A DNA stretch of 64,000 nt from Taxillus chinensis (Eukaryota > Streptophyta > Magnoliopsida > Santalales > Loranthaceae): the NCBI GenBank assembly GCA_023512835.1, contig CM042088.1, forward strand, positions 8,734,078 through 8,798,077. The letters are read 5' to 3'. The notes beneath the pieces are model-generated. The model made no database searches, had not been told where the DNA came from, and saw nothing but the letters and a program-made list of their open reading frames with translations. Of this stretch, positions 47,088-59,106 are shown piece after piece (within the stretch, counting starts at the first letter, position 1; each line of letters opens with the position of its first letter). The translations under genes were made by a program, and so were the position numbers.

Positions 47088-47495
47088 CGTGTATGTGTGT
47101 GACGGCTGCAGGGAAGGTAGGGTTTGGTCCCCTTTTCTTTTCTCCTATTTTATTTCTTTTTATTTTGTTTTTAATAGAAGCCCAAGACCAAATGCAGCCC
47201 AATGGTTAAGTAAACCCAAGAAGAAAGGCAAAACAGCCCACTCTCTCTCATATTGGGTTTTTCCCTTGAAGGGAGGCCCAAAGCTCAAAATACAAACCCA
47301 GGTAATTTAAAAGGGAATATAAAATTATTTGTGAAATCCCAAAAATACCCCTCAGGGCCTCAAATCCCAAATTTAGTCCAAGTACAGTCAAAATTCTCCA
47401 TTTGACGAGCACATCATTGTGCTAATATTCATTTGTTAAAATAAGGTCTCTAACTCAATGCTGTCTCTAAGGCCCCTTAAACACGGGTCCTTACA
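46390..47495 (-). repeat. Element D: 3' LTR, truncated at its U5 end
   Basis: Matches the right 1.1 kb of the 5' LTR (about 54123-55240). The left half is absent: sequence left of 46390 does not match 52912-54122. A long CT microsatellite lies at 47036-47085, shorter in the 5' copy. The minus-strand start TGTAAGGACCCG is at 47495. Confidence 0.88.
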
Positions 47496-47512
47496 TCCTC
47501 TCCCCCTTAAAG
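47496..47512 (-). promoter_or_regulatory. Polypurine tract of element D
   Basis: Minus strand AAGGGGGAGAGGA next to the LTR, preceded by the CGAAAAGTC motif shared with A and B. Confidence 0.88.
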
Positions 47513-47659
47513 ACTTTTCGTCCTCGAAAAGAAAATGCGGAATTAAAAGAAACAACAACCACAACCAAAGAATAGACCACTAACACAAATGAATAGACGC
47601 ATCAAACAACCAGTTGGACAAGTACCTGACTATGTTGATGTTTGCCTTCCTCCCCCCCT

Positions 47660-48964
47660 TCAAGGTTGTTCGTCCTCGAACAGGTCAGGGTAGTGAGCAC
47701 GCATCTCAGCCTCACGTTCCCAAGTCTCTTCCTCCATACCGCGGTGTTGCCACAACACCCGAACAAACGGAATAGTCTTACCTCGCAGCTGCTTCACGCA
47801 CCTATCCAAAATACGGATTGGTGCCTCAACAATCGTCACGTCCTCCCCAATATCCAGGGTACTCCAATCCAGCACATGTGTGGGATCTGGATGGTATTTT
47901 CGTAACTGGGATACATGGAAAACATCATGAACTCTGCTCAAACTGGGAGGTAATGCCAACTCTACTCAAAATCTCGAACGGTCCAATGTATCATGGAGAT
48001 AACTTGGATCCCTCTCCGTGGAGAAACACGAAGAAACACGTGGTCTCCAACCAAAAACTCCAATGGTCTGCGTCGGCGATCCGCATAAGACTTTTGTCTA
48101 CTCTGGGCCGTAAGAAGGCGCTGCCTAATCAGTTGGACTTTTGTCGTGGCCTCTTGGACCAATTGAGGTCCCAATATAGGTGCCTCTCCAGCTTCTGCCC
48201 AACATAAAGGAGATCGGCAAGGTCTGCCATACAATGCCTCAAATGGGCCATCCCAATAGAAGCCTGGTAACTATTATTATAGGCAAACTCTACCAAAGGA
48301 AGGTGAGAAGCCCATGATCCCCCAAAATCAAGCACACAAGCTCTTAACAGGTCTTCCAACATTTGAATGGTCCTCTCTGACTGACCATCAGTCTCAGGAT
48401 GGAAAGCAGTACTCAAATTAAGTCGCGTCCCCAATGCCTCTTGCAAACCATTCCAAAACCAAGAAGTGAATCGTGCATCTCTGTCTGAAACGATAGACAA
48501 AGGCACTCCATGCAATCGCACAATCTCATCAACATACAGCTGGCTCAATGTTCCAATGGAGTCTCGCTCCCGAATAGCCAAGAAATGGGCCGATTTAGTC
48601 AATCGGTCTACAATGACCCAAATCATATCCTTCCTCCCAGAAGTGGTAGGAAGTCCTGTCACAAAATCCATGGTAATATGCTCCCACTTCCACTCGGCCA
48701 CGGAAATGGTCAGAATCGACCAACAGGTCGTTGGTGCTCTGCCTTTACTTGTTGACAAGTAAGGCACCTAGAAACAAACTCAGCTATACACCTCTTCAGT
48801 CCTGGCCACCAGAACTGTGCTCGCACGGCATGATACATCTTAGTCCCTCCTGGATGCACAGCCAAACGGGAATGATGAAACTCCCTCATCACATCCTCGC
48901 GTAAGGAGGGCGGTCTTATCAAGCGCCCCTGAAATCTCGGCTCATGCTCGGTTCCTTCGTCCAT
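47660..48964 (-). pseudogene. pol (INT): Element D: integrase with chromodomain-like tail
   Basis: Zinc region EFHHSRLAVHPGG ... RCLTCQQ (48710-48964), catalytic core with [16 protein letters not shown] and GQSERT (48129-48767), a DNA-binding C-terminus (47962-48234), and the tail [14 protein letters not shown] to VLWQHRGMEEETWE (47660-47959). All zinc ligands and catalytic residues are visible. The open stretches overlap, so three frame changes break the chain. Confidence 0.9.
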
Positions 48965-50461
48965 TCCTCAGACGGTTCACCGGCCTCTATCCGGGCCCGG
49001 ATCACTTCACGATCCACGTCCCCAACCTGTCCCTCACGGACACGATGGTATAACTCTGGCATTACGGCAATAGAACATAGGACCGCTCCCCCCACCGCTA
49101 AAATCAGGCTGCACTGCAAGATCGCTAACCGTTCCATCATTTTCCATTCTCTCATGGAAACCTCAGCTTTTCCCTTCCTACTCAGTGCATCTGCAACCAC
49201 ATTCCCCTTTCCAGGTGTGTAAGAGAGTGTAAAGTCAAACATCTGCAAGTACTCCACCCATCTCCTCTGTCTCAAATTCAGATCCCTCTGGGTGAAGATA
49301 TACCGTAGGCTTTTGTGGTCGGTGTATACCACAAATTTCTCCCCCCAGCGAGTAATGTTGCCACGACTTCAAGGCAAAGATAACGCTGCTAATTCCAGAT
49401 CATGCGTTGGGTAATTCTGCTCATGGGGCTTAAGCTGTCGTGAGCCATAAGCTATGACTTTGTGTTCCTGCATCAGAACACACCCCAATCCAATGCGGGA
49501 TGCATCACAATACACTTCGTAAGGCACTCCATCCCGTGGTAGACTCAAAACTGGTGCAGTAGTCAAATGAGTCTTCAATTCCTCAAAAGCTCGCTGACAC
49601 TTGTCTGACCACTCAAATTTAACTCCTTTTCGGGTCAGGGCTGTCATTGGTGCTGCTAACCGAGAGAACCCTTCCACGAAACGCCTGTAATATCCTACCA
49701 GACCCAAGAAACTACGGATCTCAAAAACATTCGTGGGCCTTTCCAAGATGATACAGATTCAATCTTCGTTGGGTCCACTCTAACTCCCTCGGCAGATATC
49801 TCATGCCTAAGGAAATGCACCTCTTGCATCCAGAAGTTACACTTGCTGAATTTAGCATACAACTGGTGGTCTCGGAGCGTCTGTAACACCACAGTCAAAT
49901 GCTCTCATGCTCCTCTCGGCTCCTTGACTACACAAGGATATCATCAATAAATACCACCACAAAGGAATCTAAGTACAGGGCAAATACCTGATTCATCAGG
50001 TGCATGAACACTGCCGGTGCGTTCGTGAGCCCGAAACGCATCACTAACCACTCATAGTGCCCATATCTACACCTGAAAGCAGTCTTAGGAATATCCTCGC
50101 TCCTGACCCTCACCTGATGATACCCAAAACGCAAATCAATCTTTGAAAACCACTGTGCCCCACTCAGCTGGTCAAACATATCCTCAATCATCGGCAAAGG
50201 GTATTTGTTCTTTACCGTCACTTGGTTCAGCTTTCGATAATCAATGCAGAGTCGTAGTGAACCGTATGCCTTTTTAGCAAACAAGACTGGTGCACCCCAA
50301 GGTGACGTACTTGGGCGAATGAAACTTTTATCTCCCAGCTCCTTTATTTGCTTTTGAAGCTCCCTCAACTCGGCAGGTCCCATCCGGTATGCCACTTGTG
50401 AGATAGGTCCCACTCCTGGCAATAACTTGATTGTGAACTCAACACTCCTATGTGGAGGCAA
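48919..50461 (-). pseudogene. pol (RT-RH): Element D: reverse transcriptase and RNase H
   Basis: RT from [12 protein letters not shown] to the catalytic FIDDILV (49928-50461), followed by a stop. The thumb/connection (49695-49898) and RNase H (49369-49746; [19 protein letters not shown]) lie in shifted frames, and the linker to integrase is at 48919-49332. This is the reference showing which RT part B has lost. Confidence 0.9.
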
Positions 50462-50488
50462 CTCCAGTAACTCCCCAAGAAACTTATC

Positions 50489-51076
50489 CTAAAAATTCTC
50501 AACAACTGGCCACGCTCGTTTTTCAATATTACCTTCCTCCTCAAAAGTAAGTGTAGCAAGCCTATGGGTAACACTACCCCATAGCCCTCTCGTTAGTCCA
50601 GCCCTCCTGGCATTCTCGTCCCATTCCCCCACTAGGGTATAGAGTAACCCTGTGGGTGAAATAAATGACACCCGCCGTCTATAGCAGTCAATCTTAGCCT
50701 GGAAGGCCATTAACCAGTCCATCCCTAAAATCAAATCAAAGGTCCTCATGGGCATCACATACAAATCAAATGTGACCTCAACATCTCCTATCGTAAGCAT
50801 ACACTCACGACACACTCGGTTTATTGTCGATGCACCTCCCACAGGTGACTCAACACTGAGGGGCTTATCTGCCCTCACACAATCAATTCCAAGGCTCTCA
50901 ACCAAGGACTTAGCAATCAAGGAGCACGAAGCTCCGGTATCAAACAAGACAGCAACTATAGTGCGAGATATCAAAATAGTACCTTGAACCACCGAAGGTC
51001 CGGCCGCCTTCCTCGGAGGATGGTGGCAACTCCTCCCGCTCGGGTGGTGCTGAAGTGAGCGCGAATACTCTGCCAT
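50489..51076 (-). pseudogene. pol (PR): Element D: aspartic protease domain
   Basis: Retropepsin with LFDTGASCSLIA and LILGMDWLMAFQAKIDCY. The domain is continuous, but a frame change near 51000 separates it from Gag, and a stop at 50489 separates it from RT. Confidence 0.89.
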
Positions 51077-52406
51077 GGCTTGCCCTGCTACTAGCCTCTC
51101 CTATTTGTCCTTTGATCCCTGTCTGATGTCCACTTGGACGATTCTCTGAACCGCCTTGTGGTTGCTTCTCTCCCTGTGGCCTTGCATGTGTGGAACCAGC
51201 CTGACTCGCCTGCCATGAACGTGCTAGCCTCGGAGTTGGGGCCCGAAAGTGGGTCTCACTCCTCCCTCCTGATGCGAATCCACCAGCGCCCCGGCTGTTC
51301 CCCTTACTAAAACACACAATACTAAGGTGTCCTGTCTTCCCACAGCTATGGCACTGCAGGTGCTGCTTGGGACAATCACGTTTCATGTGTCCAGTTTGGC
51401 CACAACAAGTACACTCATGTGGGAAACCTCCAGCTGAGTTCCCCGGTCCTCCAGAGTAACGGGACTTTGGTGGAGCCATTGGTGATTGGCCCTTGTCCCT
51501 GGGAAAACTACTACCTCCAAGCTTAACTCTCAGTCTCTTTGAGTCTCCCTGCTTATCATGTGTACTCTGTGCTAGCCGCTCCTGATGAGCCTGTTTACCC
51601 TCCTCCAGTCCTCTTTCCACAATCTTAGCTGTCTCCACGACCTCCGAATAGGTCCTCAGCCGCAGCATCTCCACCCTTTGCTTCAGGGTAGGTCTGAGTC
51701 CCATGGAAAACTTATGGGCCTTTAGGTCCTCTCTAGAGATTGCCTCAGGGGCAAACCGGCTCAGTCCTCGGAATTCACGCTCATACTCAGACACAGTGCG
51801 TGATCCTTGTTTCAAACCACTGAACTCTTCCCGTTTCTGCCACCGTAAGGATTCCGGGAAGTACTCCTCATGGAACAACTGAAGGAACTCCTCCCATGAC
51901 AAGGTTTGCATGTCCCGGCTACCTGAAATGCTGAGCCACCACTCTAAGGCTTCCTCTTCCAACTGCCTGACTGCTAACCTCACTTTATCCTCCTCCCGGG
52001 GTCGGAGAAAGGAGAACACGTGCTCAATCTGTCGCAGCTAATGCTCTGCCGCTAGAGGATCAGCTCCTCCCTTGAACCTCGGTGGTTGTTCCTTCCGAAA
52101 CCGGGTCACCACATCTTCCTCCTCCCGTCTCATCGGTATCTGTTGTCTACGTGGAGGCTCTATCTCACGGGGTGGAGAAGGTAGCACTGTCTGCTGTGCC
52201 ATCATCTCCCGCCTAATCTCATCTCGGATCTCTCCCTTGAGATCCTCTCGCATGCCTTGTATATTCTCACTCAAGGCCCTAACTTGGGCCATGATCCGCT
52301 CCATGGGATCATCACCCTCCGTTTGCTGCCTTCCCTCTTGTCCAGCACGTGCAGAAGACTCATCCTCTGCAGCTGGGGTAGCCCGGGTAATTCTCCTAGG
52401 AGGCAT
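50940..52406 (-). pseudogene. gag: Element D: Gag, interrupted by one stop codon
   Basis: MPPRRITRATPAA at 52406, then one frame down to 50940 with a single TAG at 52038-52040, where element B has Trp (AEHW). Capsid-like segment ALEWWLSISGS, and two CCHC knuckles, CTCCGQTGHMKRDC and CHSCGKTGHLSIVC. Apart from that stop this is a nearly whole chromovirus Gag. Confidence 0.92.
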
Positions 52407-52911
52407 TGTCTACGCATTTCAAAAACAAGTGGAGCTGGAATCAATATCTCTCAAGCTTAGCACACCCTCACCTCTAGGACCATGAGGTACTCAAACAACA
52501 TCTCATAAGCATACACATCATGTTCACAGGATCTCAACATACATATTATAATCTCATACTTTAAAATTTTCAACACATCACAATTTCTCAAATCTGCATA
52601 TCTCAACACTTTCCATAGTATTCACATTTCAGTTCATTGTATGCTCATTTCAAATCAGTTACTCATTTCAAATCATGACACTCATATTATGATTAAGCTA
52701 GTGCCCTAATGCCAATGCATGTATGCATCCCCATCCCAAATGCAAATGCCCTACTCCTTGGTCTAACTACCCCTGAGTGCACCCTAGAAAACCAGATAGA
52801 ACCACGGTGATCAGGCGCGTCCTATACTGCCTCCTAAGGGTCTCAAAAGCAGTTATCCCTCCCCACTATCATAAGTCCACTAGACCATGAACTTGGGCTC
52901 TGATACCATAA
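52407..52911 (-). promoter_or_regulatory. Leader and primer binding site of element D
   Basis: Untranslated leader of about 490 bp without supported frames. GCTCTGATACCA at 52897-52908 is the complement of the iMet primer site, three bases from the LTR. Confidence 0.9.
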
Positions 52912-53096
52912 TGTCACGCCCCGAATTTCCTTCCCCTTTGGAAATGGGTAATGAATGCCCATGCCCGCACCCGAAAGGTCAAGGGTTCGGTGTAAACACC
53001 AAAGTGAGGACACCTACCGTGGGTGCTGTCCTATCCCTGTATCACATGTCAACATGCCAAGGGGCATGTACCTGTTTCCATGCCAACCACACCACC

Positions 53097-53161
<65 letters not shown>

Positions 53162-55240
53162 TATTCACAACACAATACACCAATTACATTGCTTAGAGGC
53201 TTCCAGCCCTTTTTCAACCCACTAGGGAACAAGCTCCTAATAATAAAACCAGGGTACACAGTTCAAGCAAACAGAATCTCACATACAACGAAATAACCAA
53301 ATGTATATATATATAAGGCCATACAGCCTCAGCGGCCTACCAACTCAGCTCTTCCACCTATCGCCTGCTAGGTCCTGCAAAGAACAGTTCATAGGAGGGG
53401 TGAGTACACCACAGCTCAGTAGGGATCAAGTTTCCCCAATCCCGTCCCACTCTAAAACTATGCATGTCAAGTGGATGCATGTGCTCGTGTAGTGACTTAA
53501 GCTAAAACAATAATCATCACCCAGTAAACACGCCTTATACCTCTGCCTACACAGGAGGGCAGAGGACACCACGCCATCACGGCGACGTGACATGCCACAC
53601 CAGGCAATTGTGAATCTCATCTCAAGGGATACAGTATAATGACTGTCCCATACTCAGCTCAATTCCCCGCGTTTCTGGGGTTCTTATCTCAACTCTCCGC
53701 GTTTCTAGGGTCCTCAGCATACACATTTCAACATATACAACTCAATAAACATAACCCAACAAACACAGTACAAACATGCAACTCATTTAGCATATAAAAA
53801 CTCAACTCATAATGTAAAACAACAGATAGTCTCAGAACAATCAAATCATTACATATAACATCACCTAACTCCTCATGGTCCCTGAAGTCCACACATTTCT
53901 CACTCATAGTCTAGATCATAAACAACCTTTCAAAGGAAGCTTATCCACCTCAAGGGGAGCCCAAAACAAGCTGCACGTGACAACCTATTGTCACGTGCAG
54001 AGGCAAATTAACTCCAAACATCATTCTAACCATCCCAGAAGGTTCAGGGACGACTTTTAGCCAAAAACAAGGTTGAACGTGAAAAGGTCATTTTCACGTG
54101 CAGAGGTATTTCAACTCACATGCCTCTAAGGAAGCTCCACCTAAAATTTGGGGCTATTTGGAGCAAGAATGAATCTGCAAGTGAAAAAGGCTTTCTCACG
54201 TGCAGGCTCCAAAACCTTCCTTTTATCATTCTAATCATTTTTCCCTAAAGAACCAACCTCAAATTCGTCTTAGTTTAGAAGTTATTGAGGTTCTAAGCCC
54301 ATAAACCGGGTCTAAAACCAACTCTGGCCTCACTCTCATACGATTTCCCAATACCAGAGGCCTTAGCCAAGCCAAATACAGGCTTTTCCCAAAACTTTTC
54401 ATCTAAATAATCCCAAGACAATGGGTATACAAATGACCCCTAACCCAAAAGTATAAATAATCTCACACAGAAATTCAGAAATTTAGAAAACTCAGACAAA
54501 AAAAACCCAGATCATCAATAGTCTCAAGGTGGAATTTAGAAACTCAATATATATAAAAAGGTCCCTTCTCAACATCCCAGATCATCACATAAATTTTATT
54601 TTCTAGAAATCTGTAAGAGAGAGACGGCAAATAGAAAAATTTGAAATCCCTACCTCAAGTGTTGCAGAAAAGAATAAGGGAAAAGAATGGAGCGATCTGT
54701 ATCCCTGCTGCCTCAACGCCTCCGGCCTCCCGTCGTATGTAGGAAATCCTTGATCGTCAGAAACCCCTCCACTCTGGATCGTCTCCCTCTGGATCGTCTC
54801 CCTCTCTCTCTCTCTTTCTCTCTCTCTCTGGGCGTGTATGTGTGTGATGGCTGCAGGGAAGGTAGGGTTTGGTCCCCTTTTCTTTTCTCCTATTTTATTT
54901 CTTTTTATTTTGTTTTTAATAGAAGCCCAAGACCAAATGCAGCCCAATGGTTAAGTAAACCCAAGAAGAAAGGCAAAACAGCCCACTCTCTCTCATATTG
55001 GGTTTTTCCCTTGAAGGGAGGCCCAAAGCTCAAAATACAAATCCAGGTAATTTAAAAGGGAATATAAAATTATTTGTGAAATCCCAAAAATACCCCTCAG
55101 GGCCTCAAATCCCAAATTTAGTCCAAGTACAGTCAAAATTCTCCATTTGACGAGCACATCATTGTGCTGATATTCATTTGTTAAAATAAGGTCTCTAACT
55201 TAATGCTATCTCTAAGGCCCCTTAAACACGGGTCCTTACA
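52912..55240 (-). repeat. 5' LTR of element D
   Basis: A 2329-bp LTR from TGTCACGCCCC to TCCTTACA (plus strand). It has a TA microsatellite (53099-53157), a perfect palindrome with 13-bp arms CTGCACGTGACAA around CCTA (53971-54000), a second with one mismatch (54074-54102), an imperfect third (54175-54205), and a CT-rich leader (54800-54830). It lacks the ATCAAAAC promoter palindrome found in B. Confidence 0.92.
53099..53157. repeat. TA dinucleotide microsatellite
   Basis: About 29 uninterrupted TA units inside the D 5' LTR. The D 3' LTR lacks this region, so its age cannot be compared. Confidence 0.98.
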
Positions 55241-55851
55241 CGTATTGCGGAGGACAATCGTTCACGGGCCCAGGTCATTGCTGACAAAGTTGATGACATT
55301 AGGACACAGATCCTTTCCGCTCTCTCTAACTCCTCTCTCTCCCTGGATCGAAAGCTGGACCTTATTGCCCAATCTCTTTCGGGCCTCTCCACCTCGGTCC
55401 GGGATCTGACTCAAGTTGTGGGTCGTCCCTCTCGCCCTCCTCGCCGATCTGCCAAGCCGGGGGAGAATGTCTCATCTGATCCAGCTCCCTCCACTACTGC
55501 TCCTGACACTACTGACGTTCCCAGCCGAAGCCAAAGATCTTCACCCAGCCTTCCTCCGGGTCTCCCGGTTCCCAAATGCAGCCGCTTCTCTGGACCGTCG
55601 ACTGCTGCTGCTGCTCCTTCTGACTGTCCCAGCTCCTCCACTGTAGCTCCATCCTCTTCTGATCAGGCTCCGCAAGTCACGTTTCTCCCATCTTATGCTG
55701 AATTCGATCCATATGATTCAGATGGGCGTGTACTTGCAGCCATGCTAGCCTATGCAAGTGCTGCTCCCTCTACCCCAAAAAGGTGCTTGTCATCTATACA
55801 TAAGCACCCTACTGTCGGAGAAAGGACAGTTCTCTACTGAGGATATTGACA
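55241..55851 (+). pseudogene. K2: N-terminal coding region
   Basis: Starts in frame at the D border (RIAEDNRSRAQVIADKVDDI), then a heptad-like stretch (LSLDRKLDLIAQSLSGL), a basic patch RRSAKPGE shared with K3 as RRSAKLGE, and a long Ser/Pro/Ala-rich linker. A frameshift near 55800 leads to the protease frame. No known domain is recognised. The likely coiled coil suggests self-association, as in Gag-like proteins, but that is inference. Confidence 0.65.
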
Positions 55852-56453
55852 ACTTCACCTTGGCGGTAAAGGAAGAGATGAGGTTGTTTCCCACCTTGTA
55901 TCAAGACGAGCATATGTTCGAAATCCTACCTTGCTGGCTTGATCACTATCTTCCTGAAGTAGACTTCATTCTGACCCTCATAAATGGAATAGCTGAGAAC
56001 ACCAAGCCATGGAAAAATCTTACAACTGTTCTCATTCCATACAGGATCAGCACTCCTCATCACATGCTCGCGGTCTTCTCTATTAAGGACAGGAGAGTTG
56101 TTCTGCACGACTCCCATCAGGTTATGGGACACCAGATGAGAAGAAGCCAACTCGGACCATTGCTCCAGACTCTGTCAGAGGCTGTCAGATAGAGTGGACT
56201 TTTCGAATCAATTGGCCAACCTCCTCTGCTTCCCAATGCTCTCCTCAATTCGTCAATTTTGAGCAAAAAGGACGTTCCCCAACAACCTGACGGAGAAAGC
56301 TGTGGAGCATATGTCTGTTACTTTATTAGGCACCTTTTGAAGTATGATCCCAACTGGAATTACTTTTTCTTGTGCACTATAGAACAGTCTAAGCGGCTAA
56401 GGGAGCAGGCAGCAACTAAAATCTTCAAGTACAGTAAGCCTTACAATTCTTAG
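55852..56453 (+). pseudogene. K2: C48 (Ulp1/SENP-like) cysteine protease domain
   Basis: Same order as K1: STPHHMLAVF (His), VVLHDSH (Asp), then PQQPDGESCGAYVC (Gln, Cys). One in-frame stop (56190-56192) lies between Asp and Cys. The region before it (SEKGQFSTEDIDNF ... LPCW) is kept in K3. The His is followed by HM, where typical members have W. It ends FKYSKPYNS, as in K3. It likely had deSUMOylase-type fold; activity is unproven. Confidence 0.83.
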
Positions 56454-56595
56454 TATAACTTTTGTACTAAGGCTTACTTTGTATTACTGTTGCTGATATA
56501 ATGGAAATTTCTTTTATTTATCCTTATCTCTGTATATCTTGCTGCCTAACTGGATCCGATTACAAAGGGTTTGGCATATCCATATTCGGGGAGAT

Positions 56596-57920
56596 TGTTG
56601 GATCAAACCTAGAATTTGGATGATGCGGATCAAACCTAATGTAATTTGATTTTAGTTGTTTCATGTTTATTTTAAGTCTGTGCAGAAGATTAAATTGTTA
56701 TCCGGACCTACTCCTGTAAGAGCAAAGCAAAGGACATGATACATAATCCTGATTCGGGACATCATGAGTGTCGTCTAACACTTGGTAAATAACCAAGTCT
56801 TCATCCGGAGTTAGGACTCTCTCGTACGAACTAATCACATGTCAAAAGGACTAAGGATTCCGCGCTCTTACTGTTAATTGGACTAAGTCATTTTATGTGG
56901 AATGAGAATCCGAGTCTACGCCTCGTACGGAGTAAGAGAGATTTGTTACAGAGAAAGAATTAAGCCCTTCGCTCAAGCTGTCTAAGGAAAAGAAGATTCA
57001 GAATAAGGAATCCGAGTCTTTCATTGGAGCGGAGTAAGGACAATTGATGCGGACTAAGGACATCTGATGTGGAATAAGAAATCCGAATCATTACTCAAGC
57101 GGAGTAAGGAACTCTCGCGGAGTAAGGAAGCGCTGATGCGGAATAAGGATTCCGTATATCTACATCATGCGGAGTAAGGAAGCGCTGACACGGGATATGG
57201 ATTTCAGGACTTCATGTATACGGAGTAAGCAATAACTAATATGGAGTAAGGATCCGAACCTCGTTGATACGGAGTAAGGAAAGCTACACTGGATTAAAAG
57301 GACGCTACTTCAACTTATCAATACTGCATTTATGATATCAGCTCGCTGTGTTCCGATGTAAGACAAACTCATTGAAGATCTAAACTGTCTTACACGTGTA
57401 CCACTCAGAGATATGGATGCAGTCCCAAATGTAGTTGGAAGCGAGAGAAGTTATTTAATTTACTTATGCTTCCAATATTTCGAGCTCCATATCCGAAGCA
57501 GTTATAGCAGAAGCATTTTCCGAGAAGAACTCAATGTCTACACAGCGCTCGGAAAACAGAGTTCCAAGATAGATTCCTAGGATGTCTATATATATATATA
57601 TCTGTAGTGTTGTACAAAAAAAGTGTGCGTACACATAAAAAGGAAAACATATACGCGCGTGAGAAAAGTAATTTGTACAAGAGCTTATAGAGATTATTAA
57701 CTCCAGTGTGTGTGATTGTAAAACCGAGTGCTAGTGTAATCAGCTAATTGCTGCTTATTTTGTTGTAATTATCATTTGATAATAAAGCAAAATAGTTCCA
57801 CTATCTGGTTATCTTCAGCACTGATTTTATATCCTTTGACCAGATTGTGTTACACCTGTGAGAAAAGAGTTTTTGATTTAAGCCTATTCACCCCCCCTTC
57901 TAGGCAAATAGGGACCAACA
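56596..57920 (+). repeat. 3' LTR of K2
   Basis: TGTTGGATCAAACC to GGGACCAACA. U3 contains an irregular array of GCGGAGTAAGGA / CGGAATAAGGAT motifs (about 56690-57300). A TATA-like run is at 57587-57601, and the C-run with TTCTAGG near the end is copia-like. It is an inverted counterpart of the K3 LTR 1.2 kb away. Confidence 0.85.
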
Positions 57921-58579
57921 CATCCCATGGCCCTAACATCTACATGATGACGTGTACAAGTGTAGTGTCGTGGCAATAGTACATAAACAAGTTATTATTA
58001 GGATTTATAATTAAGGCCACACATCAGCAAACCACACTACCAAGCACAACCTTAACCACAGCCACACACGCTACCACAGTTCCACATAGCATATTTCCAA
58101 GCACAATACAATAATGTATATTCATAATACATCAAATAAACACATATACTCAACATCCAACATGCTAGCCATAATTGGGTTAAGTTCTCATAATATGTTA
58201 TCAACCAAAACCCTCCTATAATTCCAAAGGCTCCCCACAAGGCTCTACCGCAAAACTACCACGAACGAACGTAACCACACCACGAAGCGAACCCTTAATC
58301 CCCACTAACCCCGGACTCATCAACATCCACAAGCACAACATGCCAATGAAGGCCAACATTCATATAGGAGATCACACCTATATAAATTTACATATATACA
58401 TATACATACCAATTATCTCAAAAAACCAACCCTAGAATAGGTTCAAGAAGCACAGAATCCCTACCTCGAAAATGGGAGAACTTAGAGCTCCGACTTGAAG
58501 GTCTTCCCTTGCACCTCGCCCTTCTCCGATAGGCATCCTCCACCCTCAAGATGCAATGCCATGCTTGAACTGACGGTGA

Positions 58580-58619
<40 letters not shown>

Positions 58620-59106
58620 TCCTCCAAAAGTGCGACGATGGCTATCATTTCTCCCTCCCGAGAAATACCGAATATATATATATATAACAAAGAAAACATG
58701 CTACACTAGGTCGACGTGGCTGAGAACACTCGTCGACCTCGCATCGACCTCGGCTACTTCGGATCACTGATGCTATAGATTAATCCGAGTTAGTAACGCG
58801 ACGGATTACTCCGGACTACCGAGGCCTGCTCCGTGCTAAGGGATCACTCGGATCCTTACTCCGCGCTAAGGGATTGCTCGGATCGTTACTCCATGCGAAG
58901 GGATCGCTCGGATCCTTACTCCGCACCAAGGGATCGCTCGAATCCTTACTCCGTATCATTGGTGTCTCGGATTTTGACCTGATGCTTCGGATTTGACCTT
59001 GATGCCCTTTGCTCACTCCAAAATACTAGAAAATACACATAAAAACCAGAATTTTAGCACCAAAAAGGCACCACTCAACCTCTAACTCTCTGAACTAGGA
59101 CATGGG
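57921..59106 (-). repeat. J: LTR fragment (A-related), minus strand
   Basis: Contains the conserved stem-loop (58358-58387), CT microsatellite (58582-58617), a TATA-like run (58672-58685) and, on its U3 side, a CGGATCCTTACTCCGC array (58800-58980). Both ends are cut by K2 and K3. No gene is seen in it; open frames over the microsatellite are artefacts. Confidence 0.68.

Larger units (their letters stand above)
46390..55240 (-). mobile_element. Element D: Ty3/gypsy chromovirus, best preserved copy
   Basis: Minus-strand element of the same family as B: 5' LTR (52912-55240), iMet primer site, Gag, protease, RT, RNase H, integrase with chromodomain-like tail, polypurine tract, and a truncated 3' LTR (46390-47495). 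Only a handful of stops and frame changes occur over 5 kb of coding sequence. It sits next to or within K2; CGTAT follows the right end, and the matching left duplication is lost. Confidence 0.93.
55241..57920 (+). mobile_element. K2: LTR element encoding a C48/Ulp1-like protease, 5' part missing
   Basis: Coding region (55241-56453), polypurine tract with GGGGAGAT (56588-56595) and an LTR of 1325 bp (56596-57920). The left part is replaced by element D. Coding sequence and LTR ends closely match K3 on the other strand, and more distantly K1. CATCC after 57920 would be the right target duplication. Confidence 0.83.

Noticed and set aside
52955..53296. Open frames with Tyr-Ile repeats across the TA microsatellite
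   Set aside because: Direct product of the TA repeat inside the D LTR; no start context or homology.
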